Below, one piece after another: positions 13,201-26,500 of a DNA stretch of 64,000 nucleotides. Position numbers and translations under genes: made by a program. How positions within the stretch are numbered: the stretch's first letter is position 1; each line of letters starts with the position of its first letter. Below the pieces are notes generated by a model that searched no databases, was not told where the DNA came from, and saw only the letters and a program-made list of their open reading frames with translations. Source of the DNA: Limanda limanda (Eukaryota > Chordata > Actinopteri > Pleuronectiformes > Pleuronectidae); the NCBI RefSeq assembly GCF_963576545.1, contig NC_083649.1:9801146-9865145 (forward strand), given 5' to 3'.

Positions 13201-15794
13201 GAGAATAATAATAATAGCCTCAGTCATCTTGGCCATGATATGTAACAGTTTGGTATGAGAAATGTCTTCAGGCACATCCAGGCGCTGTCATATAGCCGAA
13301 GAGCTCATAATTAAAATGATTAGCCCTTATATAATATCCTTAATTATAAGTCCAGCTTTAGAAAATACAATCATTTTAAAATACATGGCAAACAGCATCT
13401 GTGTTTGTTTGTCGGTATGAAAGTGATGTGATGGTTTTGGCAAACCCCATTAATCTGGTGTCAAGGGAAAATATATATGTTTAATGCTTTGCAATAAAAT
13501 TGGTGTTTGTATTAAATTTATGTTCCTACATTTATTAAGTGTAACCAGCTGATATTCTTGTCTAGATGATATTCTGTGCAATATCCATACAGAGTGTGAA
13601 GCAATATGCACCAGCAGCTGGGCCCCAATTCCAACAAAGCATTGTTCTAATCACTCGGAGCAGTTCCTATAACCTATTGCCGTGCAGCCATGGAGATACT
13701 GTGCACTCTTAGGCAACATTAAACTGGTCTCTCTATAGCAGCGCCCCCGAGCATATCATTAAAATATCTCTTGATACCATAGCAACCACTTCTTTTTCTT
13801 ATCGCACGGGGTCAGTTGCAGCTCGTGGAGAAGATGACAGGGAACCAGCGGCTGGGTCTCCCACGCTGCCAGGTGAAAGGTCACATCTCAACTTCTGCAC
13901 ATGCCTCTGCATCCTGCTCGTACTCTCCTCCGAACCAATAACTCACGACGCATCTGTGTCTTTGTGTGTGTGCTGCTCACTTTCTCGCCATTCTTTTCCT
14001 GACACTCCGCAGCTCTCAGTCAACATTCAGACTTGCTATTTCGGTTCTTACTTTCTCACCACCTTTCACAAACACCTTTCATACAAGACTGTGCTGCCAT
14101 CGAGGAGACGTGAAAAACCTTAATTTATCTGCTCCCTGGGCGATTCATGTTTCATACATTTTACTCTGAGAGCACAATTAACAAATATTGGTTCAGCAAG
14201 CCCCTTTGTCAATTAATTAAAACTAAAGTATTATAAATAGCTTGTGAATGCCGGGGTAACAAAATAACATTTGGTTACAGGGTGTATCAGATTCATTTGA
14301 GTTGAAGTCTATAGTTTGAATATGAAAGTTGCTGCAGTTTGTACGAAGAGTTTTTATGGGGAAAGATTAACAGATGCAGTCCTGGGTGACTGGTGAACTG
14401 AATTCTCGTCAAAAGCATCTTCTTTAAACAAGACGTTACAGATGAACAACTTGGCTTTGTGTTTGTTTTAGGCTGCAAATGAGGCAAAATAATACAACTG
14501 TATAATCAACCTTACACATTTTGAATAATGTAAAAATGCATCAAACTTGCAGATGCTTGTGAGGTAAAGTGTAAAAAACTGATCCTAAAACTCGTGAAGA
14601 GGTGGACGAAGTTCCTCCAGAGGTTGTTCACAGTTAGTCATAGAAATGGACATTTATTTGTATAAATCACATCATGGCAACAGAAGCCTGTCAACTCACT
14701 GACATTACAGGGACACATCTGCTCTCACCAGCCCCTGTATAGCCTGTGTTATATATATATATATGTTTTATTAAAACTTGTCAATGTGTCAGGTTTTATT
14801 TTCAGGATTGGAAACCACAACGATATTCTTGCTTTTTCTTTTTCTGCCTGCAAACTTAACCATACTGGGGAGAAAAGTTGCTCCAGAAAACATTTTAAAC
14901 ATATAAAATACATGATAACAGAAATATTTTAAATTATATTGACTGTTGAATTTGTAAGGCTCTTTTTTAGTTTTCTGATATTGCATGTGTTGCTTGTTCA
15001 CACTCACACCAGAGGCACCACAGGATGCCACTCATTGTTAATTGAACCTTGAAATAACGTCCCGGTGCCTCCCACCATGAGTCAAGACTCAAATTAGGCC
15101 AGCGGCGTGACCCCAGTGAAGTTTCAACTTTTTATACAAATGTTCTCTGACACAAGGTAGCAGCAACCGGGTGACAAACCCAAAAAAAGGACATATATTT
15201 GAATTGCTCTACCACAAACAGGAAAAGCTAAATCAAATGAAATGCTTCTCTATGATATATTCCAGGCAAAGACAGAGCTTGCTACTGTGAATATGTGTCA
15301 ACAGAGACAGGTCACATTGACGATGTGTCAAGCTCCACGGTGCCGATGGCTGACTCCCAGTTTGGTCTTAATGAGAAGAATCACAGAGCTGGTGAGGATG
15401 GGAGCATTTAAGCCTGATTGGTATTATTGATCCTAAACGATGAAGCCAAAAAGACCTACTATCAGTATTAAGTATTTGATTTCATTCATTTCATTTATCA
15501 CTCACATTTTGTATGTTTCCTTAGGAATAGTTGGTGGCGCCACGTGGTTTAATAAAATCATTTTATAAAATTCAACATTACATACATGAACAGATTAACT
15601 GAGATACCTTTCATTAGGTTGCAATCCATCACGCAACAAACTGTCTTGTCCCGGGGATGTTATGTATTAACTCTGTTCCTGCCCTCTAACTGGTGCACCT
15701 AAATAATCCCACATTCATTCAGAGTGTAAAGCACAGTGTTACTCTCCTGGAACTGCAGTTTAGGCAGAAGACATTCATTGTGAGGATTACAGCA
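4202..15794. other. Non-coding, no gene supported
   Basis: Mostly AT-rich unique sequence with short CA/GT runs (5718-5738, 11006-11040) and CT or purine-rich patches (9960-10010, 11280-11425). Open frames are short, lack splice context and match no family I know. The 5190-5480 stretch is less AT-rich and could be conserved non-coding DNA, which the sequence alone cannot show. Confidence 0.55.
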
Positions 15795-15863
15795 GGGGAG
15801 AGAGGGAGAGTGAGAGAGAGAGGGAGAGAGGTGGAGAGAGAGAGAGGTGGAGAGAGAGAGAGT

Positions 15864-15905
<42 letters not shown>
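15795..15905. repeat. (AG)n microsatellite with GGAG/GTGAG interruptions
   Basis: About 110 bp of purine dinucleotide repeat; the final 40 or so bases are uninterrupted. Confidence 0.95.
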
Positions 15906-15909
<4 letters not shown>

Positions 15910-17929
15910 GCACATGACGTAAAAGCCGATCTGTACTTACAGAGAAACCACTTTTATTAAGCAGCTTGGTGTGACCTCAACATCTAGATTATACTGGAGA
16001 TAGACAGTACCATGGGCACACTTGACTATTAATCCATACAACAACAGGGAAGAAAGTGGCTGATGTGTTATAGATAATGTATTGGTTTGGATATAGTTTG
16101 AATATTTATACATATAAATGTATATAACTTTGGTACAAGCATAATAACATGTGGAATAGGTAAAAGTATACACACATCCTCTAATCTGTCCAGCACTTAC
16201 AGTAAATAAAGAGTATATATAAAGTATATAAACAGCTATGTAAGGAATTTACAGCCCCCAACAGTATATAAGGGGCCATGATTTTTGCATTCAAGCACAT
16301 CAGTGGTCACAGATCCATGAGAACAAGAGGTGAAATGGTTTTAAATTAAGTTTAAATTGGCAGAAAACCCCCTGCCCTATTAGAAGTTAGAACTCCATTG
16401 AAATAATTCAAATCAATGTATTAAGCTTTTTACTTCTTAGGGAGTCTTTTGTTGCAGCCATTAAGAAGGCGTGTTGAGAAGGAATGGAGCAAGGATGCAG
16501 GGAAAAGAGAGTTTAGTACCAGTAAAGTAAGAATGAAAAAAAGAGGTAATCATCACTGAGATAAAGAGCTGGAAGTTCATTAAATAACAACAGTTAAAGT
16601 ATAACAGGCTATTTAAATACACCCGCTTTATCAGCGGTGTGGCCACAGGAATCCTTTATCGGTGTGAAGAATAGAACTTAATGGCTCTTTTATGACTTTA
16701 TGAAGCACTAACATGTACCGTAGAGTTAAATGCTATCGCTGCCTGGCCAGAGGTGACACTCTAACCAGCTTTTATTACAGGTACTTTGTCCCGTTCTGTA
16801 CACAAAGCCACAAAACCACCAGGATTACGTGAAAAAAGCAAATTCGTTTAAATCCATTCACGGAAATCCACAAAGACTGCAAATGAAGTGTAAAATGGAC
16901 CTACTGTCTTCTGTGTTATGTTTTTTTTTTTTTTTTTTCGTGTCTGCATATCTTAAGTGGAAGATTGATGGCAGGCTACCTGCTGTGGACAGAGCCTATG
17001 CTAATGAGGGACACGGGAGACCTCCCCTGGGTTTAGAAAGCAAACTGAATGAGGAAAGGCAACAGCAACTCCAGACTCAGCAGGTGCTGCCTGATTCTGC
17101 TTGAAAAAGGTGTGTACATACAGTATGTGTGTAGGCGCACAGGCAAAAGCGTGTGTGTGTGTGTGCTTGTTGAAGGCTGAGTAATGTGCATTTAAGTGGA
17201 TATCAATATGAGTACAAGTGTGCATAAATATGGAGATATAGGCCTTATCTTATTAAAGAAAGAATCTGATATATGGTGTGGTGGTGGTCAAAATATTAGA
17301 CATAAATAAGGTCAAACCCACATTACCATGGTAACCCACCAGAAGAGACCAGCTGGTCCATCTGTTCCTCAGCTAACTTCGATTCGGTTCTCCCACACCT
17401 CGTACCAGCTGCTGTTGTTATGGCCACACAGGATCTGTGTTCTCGCCCGAGCAGCAACATCTTATGCTGTTCACTTTCCCTGGAATCCAATTCTGAGGAA
17501 CGTGTTAATAGAATACAGAAACAGTGAGAAGAAGACATGCCCACTCAGTGTTCACTGGACCGGCTCTGATCAACTGTAGCAAACAAACAATGCTTCCTTT
17601 TAGGTAAAAGAAAAGGTCAGAAAGAAAGGGGACTATTGAATTTGTCATTTTTGCTGAAGGAAAGAAATCTGGCTTTTCTGGAGTGTTTCTGTGCCATGGG
17701 TGATAAAGGTCACCAGCTCTGTCTGAGCATCCGGGCCTTATTAACTTCACCTACATGAACCAATGCGACCGTTTGAGGAAAGACACTTCATGTGGACCTA
17801 ATTGATTAGTGATTGAATATTATCTAAACAAGCAATCACACTTTTATTCTGCTACTAACAGAGTCCTAACTATAGGCCAACGTGTAACTAATACCCCTAA
17901 ACTAATGTCACGTTTACATTTTCAAGCTG

Positions 17930-18625
17930 TCCAGAACTCCACAGCCTCATCCGCCCAGCACCCCCGTTGACAGCCTGCCAGACCCTGGCCAACATCCACT
18001 CTGCTCATTCATCAAGGGTCCCAGCCAACATCTATTACTCTCCAGTGTTGGTGGTCCCACCCTATGTCCATTCTGCTCCATTGATGGGGGTCATGGCTAA
18101 TTGCTGTTGCTGATTCTCTGTTGACTGTCTGGCCAACATTTAGTCCTGATCTCTGGGCAGTGGTCCAGCTGACACCAGGTCCTGATCCCAAATCTGAGCC
18201 TCAATGCCGGCTACCAGCTCCTGATCACCAGTTTCCAATAAGCCAATCCAGCTTCTGTTTCCCATTCATCCATTCCTGTCCTTTCTGGCCTCCAGCCGTT
18301 AGTCCCCATCGTCACCTAGCCCCACCACAGTGGTCTCCCTGTGGTGGGGCCGGCACCAACCTGCAGCCGAATGTTCTGGCGCCAGCCGTCATACCAGCCT
18401 GAGGCCTGTGCTCCCAGTCAGTTCATCCATTTGTCTCCCCAGTTTTGCCTGTCCTCCAACTTGTCGTTGTTCGTCTTGCCTTGTGCTAGTGCTGTTTTCT
18501 ACTTTGTTTGCTTTTCCTAATGTTTGTCTACCTGCCTACCACAAACTGTAAACCTGGATATTTAATAAATACTCTTCACTGCTCCTACATGTCAGAAATT
18601 TGGGTCCTGTAAACCAAATTTTCAA
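17930..18625. mobile_element. C-rich degenerate sequence, possibly a retroelement remnant
   Basis: A 700-bp block is markedly richer in C and CCA/CCT than its surroundings, with Pro/Ser/Leu-rich open stretches on the plus strand. It ends in TTTAATAAATACTCTTCACT, then AATTTGGGTCCTG, which resembles 3' ends of fish retroelements. No conserved domain is recognised, so this is tentative. Confidence 0.3.
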
Positions 18626-19222
18626 AAAGTATTTGGATCCTTTACTTATGGAAAAACTTCAGCAACTTAAAGATGAGTGGAAAGCAGTGAAATGTCCCAG
18701 TGGCTGAATATCCCCCTCTCCATCTTATTCAACCACCACTGCTTACTGCTTTCCATTGCAAGTGACAGGTAAGGTACAGTAACAGCCCTCTGCTGTGGAA
18801 TCAAATTCCATCATAACCCAGTGCTGGGTTCCCAAACGTGAGAGTGGGATGTGACTCCTATGGATACAATGACAGTTTAAAAAGAGCAGTAAAATAAAGC
18901 TCCTTTTAATTTGTCCTCTTAATCAACAGTCTGGCATTTTCTGCCCAGCAGTGCATTCACCTCTGCAGCTCCAAACAAACCAGGTTCACAGTTGCGTTGC
19001 ATGTCTGGCTGGAGTTTCGTCTGTCTGTCTGCATGTCAAATGGATATTTTTCAGAGTCTAATTTCTCACCATGGCAACAGTTCCGATTATCGTGTGAGTG
19101 TGGGGGGTCCAAAGCAGAGAAGCTAATGAACTGCTTACATAAAGTCTTCTTCCAAGGTTTTCTCTCTCTCTGTCAGAATGTCTGGGGATAAAAAAGCACA
19201 CTGCTCACAAGATCCGGCTTCG

Positions 19223-19370
<148 letters not shown>

Positions 19371-19518
19371 TAACAGATGGCTAGCTATGGCTGGCTGGCC
19401 CTGTGGATGGGTGGGTGGATGGATGATGGGACGAGGACGGGATAGATGAGTGGATGGATACATTTATACATTTATACATTCATGGATATATGGTTGGTTG
19501 GTTTTGTCTCAGTGATCA

Positions 19519-19522
19519 GTGT

Positions 19523-19582
<60 letters not shown>
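19519..19582. repeat. (GT)n microsatellite
   Basis: GT repeat of about 64 bp with one early TC interruption. Confidence 0.97.
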
Positions 19583-19583
<1 letters not shown>

Positions 19584-20989
19584 CTAACCAAACAGACCAA
19601 CTATGCTGTGTCGAATGAAATATGGTTTCTCCAGGACAGTGCAATTTCAATAGTGTCTAAGAAGAGAATGATATCGAGAAGGTGGTCGATCTGAAATACA
19701 GAACCAGAATAACCCTTCCCTCTGAACAAACCTCAGAGTGAATGATGAGCCTTGACCGGACAGTTGTGTCACAGGGTCAAGGCATTGGTTGCTTTGGTTG
19801 ACTGGTTCCCTCGTCTGCCTGAACACTTTCAGCGCCTCCCGATTGCCTCACTCCGATAAAACGAAACAAATATGATGGACTCTTAAGGCCACTGCACACC
19901 CGGTCCAGAAAAAGGCACAAAACAATGATGTATGGTCTTCAGTATATCATGATCAGTATTATGGTCCTTCTGTGGTTTGGGATCGTCTGTTTTGTTATAT
20001 TTAAAACAAACTGATTAATTTTATTGTGTTGCTAACGAACTGCTACTGAAAATAGCACCCAGCCAATGCATTATTTAACCCTGTTTGATGTGAATAAGTA
20101 CTTTTTAAATGTTAGAGGAGCCTAATTGTCATGGTTGTAACAACAAACACAGTTATTATTTAGTACATATCATTAGTCCTCATGACTCAGACTTATTATG
20201 AGTAACCGCATCCTTTCAACTGTGCCTCCTAAATATCTTATTGTAGATGACAGCATCATTTTTAATGGTTACACTGAGGCATTCACAGTTACGCTCAGGG
20301 AAAGATTGTGGTTGAAATAAGTTTTCCTTTACCACCCACAACATAGTGGAAAAACAGTCCGCTAATTTGTGCTAGACTGAAACAAAAAAGCTCTGAAGAC
20401 ATCGCAGACCTCGTACAGTTTAGGTTACCATGGGGTATAGTTTGTCGATGAGTTCAGCATAATCCATAGCATCACTGATCCACGAGTATTTTGCCAAAGG
20501 CTACGCAGTCGATCTTATGTAAAAGCTGTTTGTTTCCCAGTGGTGGGTGGTTTTGCATGACCAAGCTGAAAGCAAACCTAAATAATCCCTGTTGATCTTG
20601 CTGTATGAGAAAGATTGATTTTTGTTTCACATTAATTAAACAGCTTTTCTTTCCTGGCGATATATATACGGCCTGTCATAATGTTTTCCTTCTGTGTAAC
20701 AGGCCACGGCATAATGTGGCTTTATATAATGTGCTATAAAACAGAACGTTTTCTGTTCAATTTGACAGGAAAAAAATACCAGTTTTACCAAACAGGGTTT
20801 TTTCACACGTTCATCTATGAATCATCTCCAAACCAGGTCACTAAAAAAAGACAGCTTGAAGAATTTCAGTAATGACGAGCACATGAAGCGATGCTCCCTC
20901 CACATTTAACAATAGTTTCAATTTAAAAGTCTGTGAATAATCTCACTACCCCAAATGAGACTCGGGAGTGCACACTAGGGGGCATGTCG

Positions 20990-21860
20990 GATTTAAGGGG
21001 GAAAAAAGGACAGCGGGGGGGAGGGGAGGGAAAGCACGAGAGAAGCTGGAAGAGCCATTAAAAGAATTCGGAAGGGGGGGAATGAATGGTTTTGATATGG
21101 ATTGATGAAGAATGCAATCGGGAAGGCAGACACCTGGACACATTTAAAGGTGAACAAATTAGTAAATGGACCAAAGGGATAAAAGGGGGATAAAGAATTA
21201 GGGACAAAGGAGGAGAGACTAAAACCGTCAAGGACAAGGAAGTTTGTGACAGATGTTGGAGCGAAGGTTAAATCGAGCCGAGGCAAAGGGAGTGTGGGCT
21301 GAAAGGATCAAGGCAGGGGCAGAGAAACGCTTCCTCAAAGAAAGAATTGAAAAGGTGGATTGAGAAATGAAAAATGTGAGTGGGAAGGCATAAAACAAAA
21401 TAAACAAAAAGGGAGGGACAAATAACAATTGTGCGAAGTAGATGCACAATGGTGAAGAATAGGCAACAAAAAATTTAAATGACCAGAGGACGGAGCAAAG
21501 AGTGAATTGGAAAAAGATAAATTAGCTCGGGGGGAGGGGGGTGAAGGAGGAAGCAGACGGATGAGAGACAGAACAGAACAGGTTAACTCTGGATAGGGGA
21601 TGGAGAAGGCTGATGAAATGAACACTGTGGGAGCAAGAAAAGAGATTGGATGGATGGAAAGATGAATGGATGGATGGATGGACAGACAGACAGACAGATG
21701 GATGGATGGATGGATGGATGGATGGATGGATGGATAGATGGATGGAAATGGGCTTGCCAGATAAAGTCAATGAAAAGAGAAGGCTTGTGAAGAACACGGT
21801 CAGTGAGAGCTAAGAAGAAAGAGAGCATTAATTTAAAGATAACTGATTTGAGCGGAGATG
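20990..21860 (+). repeat. Purine-rich low-complexity region
   Basis: For about 870 bp the plus strand is dominated by A and G (GGGGGAAAAAAGG, GGGGGGGAGGGGAGGGAAAG, many AAAGG/GAGA blocks). Minus-strand open frames rich in Ser, Pro, Leu and Phe follow from this composition and are not credible genes. Confidence 0.75.
21647..21746. repeat. (GGAT)n / (GACA)n tetranucleotide repeat
   Basis: GGAT repeats flank a (GACA)4 block at about 21681-21697. It lies inside the purine-rich region. Confidence 0.95.
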
Positions 21861-23356
21861 AATGAGAGAAAACAAGTATATAGAGAGGTACAGTATGAAC
21901 TGATTGGTAAACGGAAATAACAATGACGGTGATGGCGGTGATGACGGTGATGACGCTGTTCCTCCTGACGCCCAACCCCTCTATTATCTGCCCTCCTGGC
22001 CTGCTCATCAGAAATTGCTTCCCATAGAAATACACATGGAGCAGCTGTATTGTACATCAACCGGTTTGCAGCCTGGTCCAATATGCTGACGGTGTTAAAG
22101 TAAATACCTGCTCCAAGGAGAACCTTCAGGCCCGGTGTTGCGTTGACATATTTCACATCAGCACATATTCTCGGGGCCTGACGCTCGACGCAAACAAAAG
22201 AAAACATTCCCTTTTCCCTGTGGCCCTCGGAAGCACAGCTGTCGTCCCACAAAAAAGCCAACAACAGATCCCTTGAAAACGATTACTTCCAGGCAATTGA
22301 GCAGGTAACATAAAGGTCACAGGTGTCATGTGTTCAGCAATAAATTTAAATTTCTTAGCGATTGACTTAACGGCAAAAGTGGTGGGAAGAAGGTCGACAA
22401 AAACAGATATAACATGCAAATCATTTTTTTTTTTCGTCAATGATTTGCCAAAATTTAGCATCTGAAAAGCTTCTACAAACAGTGTTGGACTGAAAGGCGA
22501 TTTTAGTAAAGTGGCAACAGTCAAAATTATAGGTCGTGTGATTTAGTCGGGTCCAAAAAGAAAGCAGGCAGCGGTAAACTCATTTATATATAGTGCAAAT
22601 TAATATAATTTCCATTCGGCAGCAACACAAAAACTCCGATGCAGATGCTTTATGGGGCAGCCGAGCAGTTCTCATTGGAATGTATATGGGGTCAGCGTAT
22701 CTGAAGTGGAGATCTGGAGTATCCAAATCTCTTAATGAAACCGTGGCTCCTCACCAAAGCAGCAATTATCTCTGTCAATGTTGCACAATCGGTGCAAACA
22801 CTGCAACAACAAAGAACAGCTACAAATTTCACTAGTTTAACACCTGCATTAGTGTCATGAATTTTAAAATTTTCACATGTTTTAAAAGTGTGATGTAACA
22901 ATGATCACGGTACAAGATTCTGCTCCAGCTGGCAACAAAGATTTTACACCTTTTTTTCAAATCTTTCTGGAGGCGTTTATCTTTAGCATTTTAATTTAAG
23001 TCCTTGAAAGCAAAAAATGACGTCATTTAGCTACTTAATACCTATTTGGTATTATTGTGTCGTAATAGTATCGACTTTGAACGCGGGTCATGTCAAGGAA
23101 CATTAATTATTTTCTTGTATTAATTGAGAATTAACCTCCAGAGCAGCTCGGTCTCCAGGAAATATTTGTACAGCTAAACCTCCAATCTGCCGTCTCAGCA
23201 GCCGACGTGTTCCCGCTGTCACTCTGTCATTAAGCTCGACACTGAACCATCCCCTGCCCATTTTAAAGAGCTCTGGCTGAGCACCAGCTGCATGCAAACA
23301 TGCAAATAAAATATGGGTGACCACACATCGAATGTCCTTTAAGAAATAAGTACAAG

Positions 23357-23523
23357 CAGGGCCGGGTCTAGGCAGGGGCAAGAGGGGGCCTGGCCCCCTC
23401 AAATAAATCTTGTGCCCCCTCAAACTAAATCCCAATTTATAATAATAATAATATAATAAAGCACAATGCCCCCTCAAGATTTGTGGCTGCCCCCTCATAC
23501 ATGCCTGTCTAGACCCGGCCCTG
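23357..23523. mobile_element. hAT-type MITE, 167 bp, with 8-bp target duplication
   Basis: The ends are inverted copies of CAGGGCCGGGTCTAG(G/A)CAGG, and the element is flanked by perfect 8-bp duplications AGTACAAG (23349-23356 and 23524-23531). The CAGGG...CCCTG ends and 8-bp TSD are typical of hAT transposons. The interior has GCCCCCTCA motifs in both halves around an AT-rich (TAA)n centre, with no coding capacity, so it is non-autonomous. The perfect TSD and near-identical TIRs suggest a fairly young insertion. Confidence 0.88.
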
Positions 23524-26500
23524 AGTACAAGGGTCAATCTATACTTCGTTACAGCAATGTCAAGGGAGCGAGAAGAAGAAACGAGCCATGACTTGGTTTT
23601 AGTTTAGTTGCTTTACAAATAAGTAAAAGCAAAATAGATTCAGTAATCAAACCAAACTGTGTGAAATCACTACGACCGTAACCACACTCAGCAACATCTG
23701 CCTCAGACGAACACCGGCCGTCAACTCGGAACCTGAAATAATCCCAGAGTCTCGGAAATGTACCACTTTGACCAGCATCGTAAAGTGGACAGGTCCTCTT
23801 AGCAAAGTGAATGGCTCCAGGTGTCCGACACAAATCTATTCGCTCTTCAGAGATTGATGTCTCGACCCCGGAGGTCAGAAAAAGCATTAATATGTCAATT
23901 CCAAATCGGAGCCGGAGAAAAGCCACAGGTGCAGGAAACACATGGGACAGAGATGTGGCGGAGACCAGTGTTGGCTACAGGGTCCATGTGATATATGGTG
24001 AGTCAATTTGTATTACAGGTTAAAGGTTCTTCAAATGTAAAAAACGTATAACTGACAAAGCAGCAACAATCCATAGAACCTCCTGCATCCTGACATGTTT
24101 GGAGTATTACAACAGCACCAGACTTTGCACTTTGTCCATAATTAAACAAATCCACTGATTGTTTCAACCAATTTTATCGGTTAATTATGTTAATTAATTG
24201 TAGAAAACTAAATTGCAAATTTCAGGTTTCCACAACTACTATGTTAAAATAAACTATTTTTTACACAATGCAGTATTTATGGGAGGAAAACTCCTATTAA
24301 AGTCAATCTAATGAGATAAAAAATTACAAACAAAAGTGCAAACACTACCGAGGGACCTTCTTTCTCATTTATTCCGCATTCCTCCTCCCCTGATTCTTCA
24401 TCTTCACACAAGTAACTCGGTACAAGGTCTTTCAGCTCTGAACCCAAGTAACTTCCAGCCTAGTGTCTCGCTAACTGTTTCAAAGTGTGAGAAACAAGAG
24501 TAAGTGCCAGCATCCTGATGAAGAGTGGTTTTATGTGACATACATATGCTAATAGATCCTTCTGCCGTATCACTGAGAGCATCCTGTTGGATATTTCAAA
24601 ATTGTCTCTGTATTCTGTCGAGCGAAGTAATTATTTTATTTCCATTCTCATCATGTAGTGACATATTTCCAGCACACATAAATAACCAGCCAAACGACTT
24701 GCTCTCCAATCTCAAGTCATATCCTGTGAGGTCTTTACAGTCGAAACCCTTTATCCAAAATAGGATTGATGCTCCAGAGAAGGTGAACAGTATGAGGCCG
24801 TAATACATCCACTGGAGCTATCTCAACCACCATCACAGCTTATTACCTCTGTAGGCTCCGCTGGTCACCTCTCCCTCACCAATGTGGGCTTGTGCCTTTC
24901 ATCAATCATGGTCAACCAGCTATAGAGGCGGAATGGAGGCTTGAGAAGCATTTGGCCCAGTGGAATGTAGCCTCAGCTGCGTGCGCTGTTTACAGATTTA
25001 TATGACACTTGATCGGAATTTTGCTCAAACGCCTGATAGAGCTGCTTTAAAATATCAAAACCCCAACGGGCTGTTTACACACATTTGCCTTCTCACTTTA
25101 CAGTTTTGTATTCATGCATGTTTACACACACACACACAAACACACACACACCCGCCGCGTTGCACAGTCGTCAATTTAGGTGTCACATCACACAAACATC
25201 AATCATCATTACGCGGCACTTGACCTTGGATGTGACCGTTGAAGCATGGATGGATATCACCTAGCTCAAAGCCAGAGGGCCATTGTGTACTTACTTTCGT
25301 GTGTGTGTGTGTGTTTTGCTGAAGGCGTATTTGTCTTCGTGATAGAATAACCAAATATAAATAAATGCTACGTATTCATGCTTTTGCGTTCATACACATT
25401 TTGTTTCTTCACTGTGCAGCACTGCATTTGTTATGTCACTGCAGAACTCATTTTCTCGCTCCTTTCTTACCCAAACGGCAGAAAAAAAACAATCTTGTTT
25501 ATAAGACCATTATGGCGGTAATGCATGTCAACACAGCAATACGGGCAGCAGTGTGTGTTCGGAAATCATTCATATCAGCTATGAGGAGCTTTTTTTTTGT
25601 GTGTGTTTATTTAACAGTCTATTTCTGACGCCTTTATATAACTGGCAAAAGAAAAAGGGAGCACTTGTGGGGGAAACTGGATTTTTTTGTACATTATGAT
25701 TCCAAATGCCTGCAACTGGGTCAGCAGCGGGTCGGCTCTGGATTTCTCATCAATTCAAATTAGGGCAGAAACGCTGTAATTCATAGGCTAGAAACAGGTT
25801 TCCCCTTTACCTCATATAACACATTTATAACACAGTTAATAAACCCTCAAATATTTGAGCTTCTGTGTGTGTGACATCAGGAAACAGTACATCCTGCGAG
25901 CTGTTTATCTGAAAACACAACTACATCACAACAGTTTTCTCGTGTTCATAACAGTTGCATGGCTGAAGGTCATTGGAATAAGGCAGATCTGTCTGAGGGT
26001 TTGGTCCACGGGGACTTTGAGAGTTGGTCAAACGTCAACGTCTGAGTCTGGTGTCTTCATTTTACCCTGAACAACATGCTGCATAACCGCTGCTTTTGAT
26101 TACTTACTGATTGGATATTGGTTATATTACATTATTGTGGCTTCGAGGTCGTCATAGTAAATTCTTGCTGCAGCACATTACCCAACGTTTTGTTCAGCAA
26201 GTTGAAATTGTTCATCGTGTGACAGTCGAACATGTACAAGGTTGATTTCTGACGTCTTTGCTCTGACCTTGTTACTCCCCACTAGCAAACAACACACCAG
26301 GGATTGTGGTGCAACGATAATAAATTCCAGCTCGGGGGAGCGTAGAATCAGAGCCTACAGGGTGTCTTTTGAAATGCTATATGAACAGGAGCTGCACTGA
26401 TGCCGGCAGTAGCTGCAAGTGACAGCATATATTTTGGGAGAGCACTGATGGTTCACCAAGGAGATTATGCTCTCATTGCCATTTGTTTGTCTGTCTGCCG

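Noticed and set aside
21335..22264. Minus-strand open frames rich in Ser, Pro, Leu, Phe and His (90-150 codons)
   Set aside because: They come from the purine-rich strand skew and the GGAT repeat; no domain, no consistent splice context.
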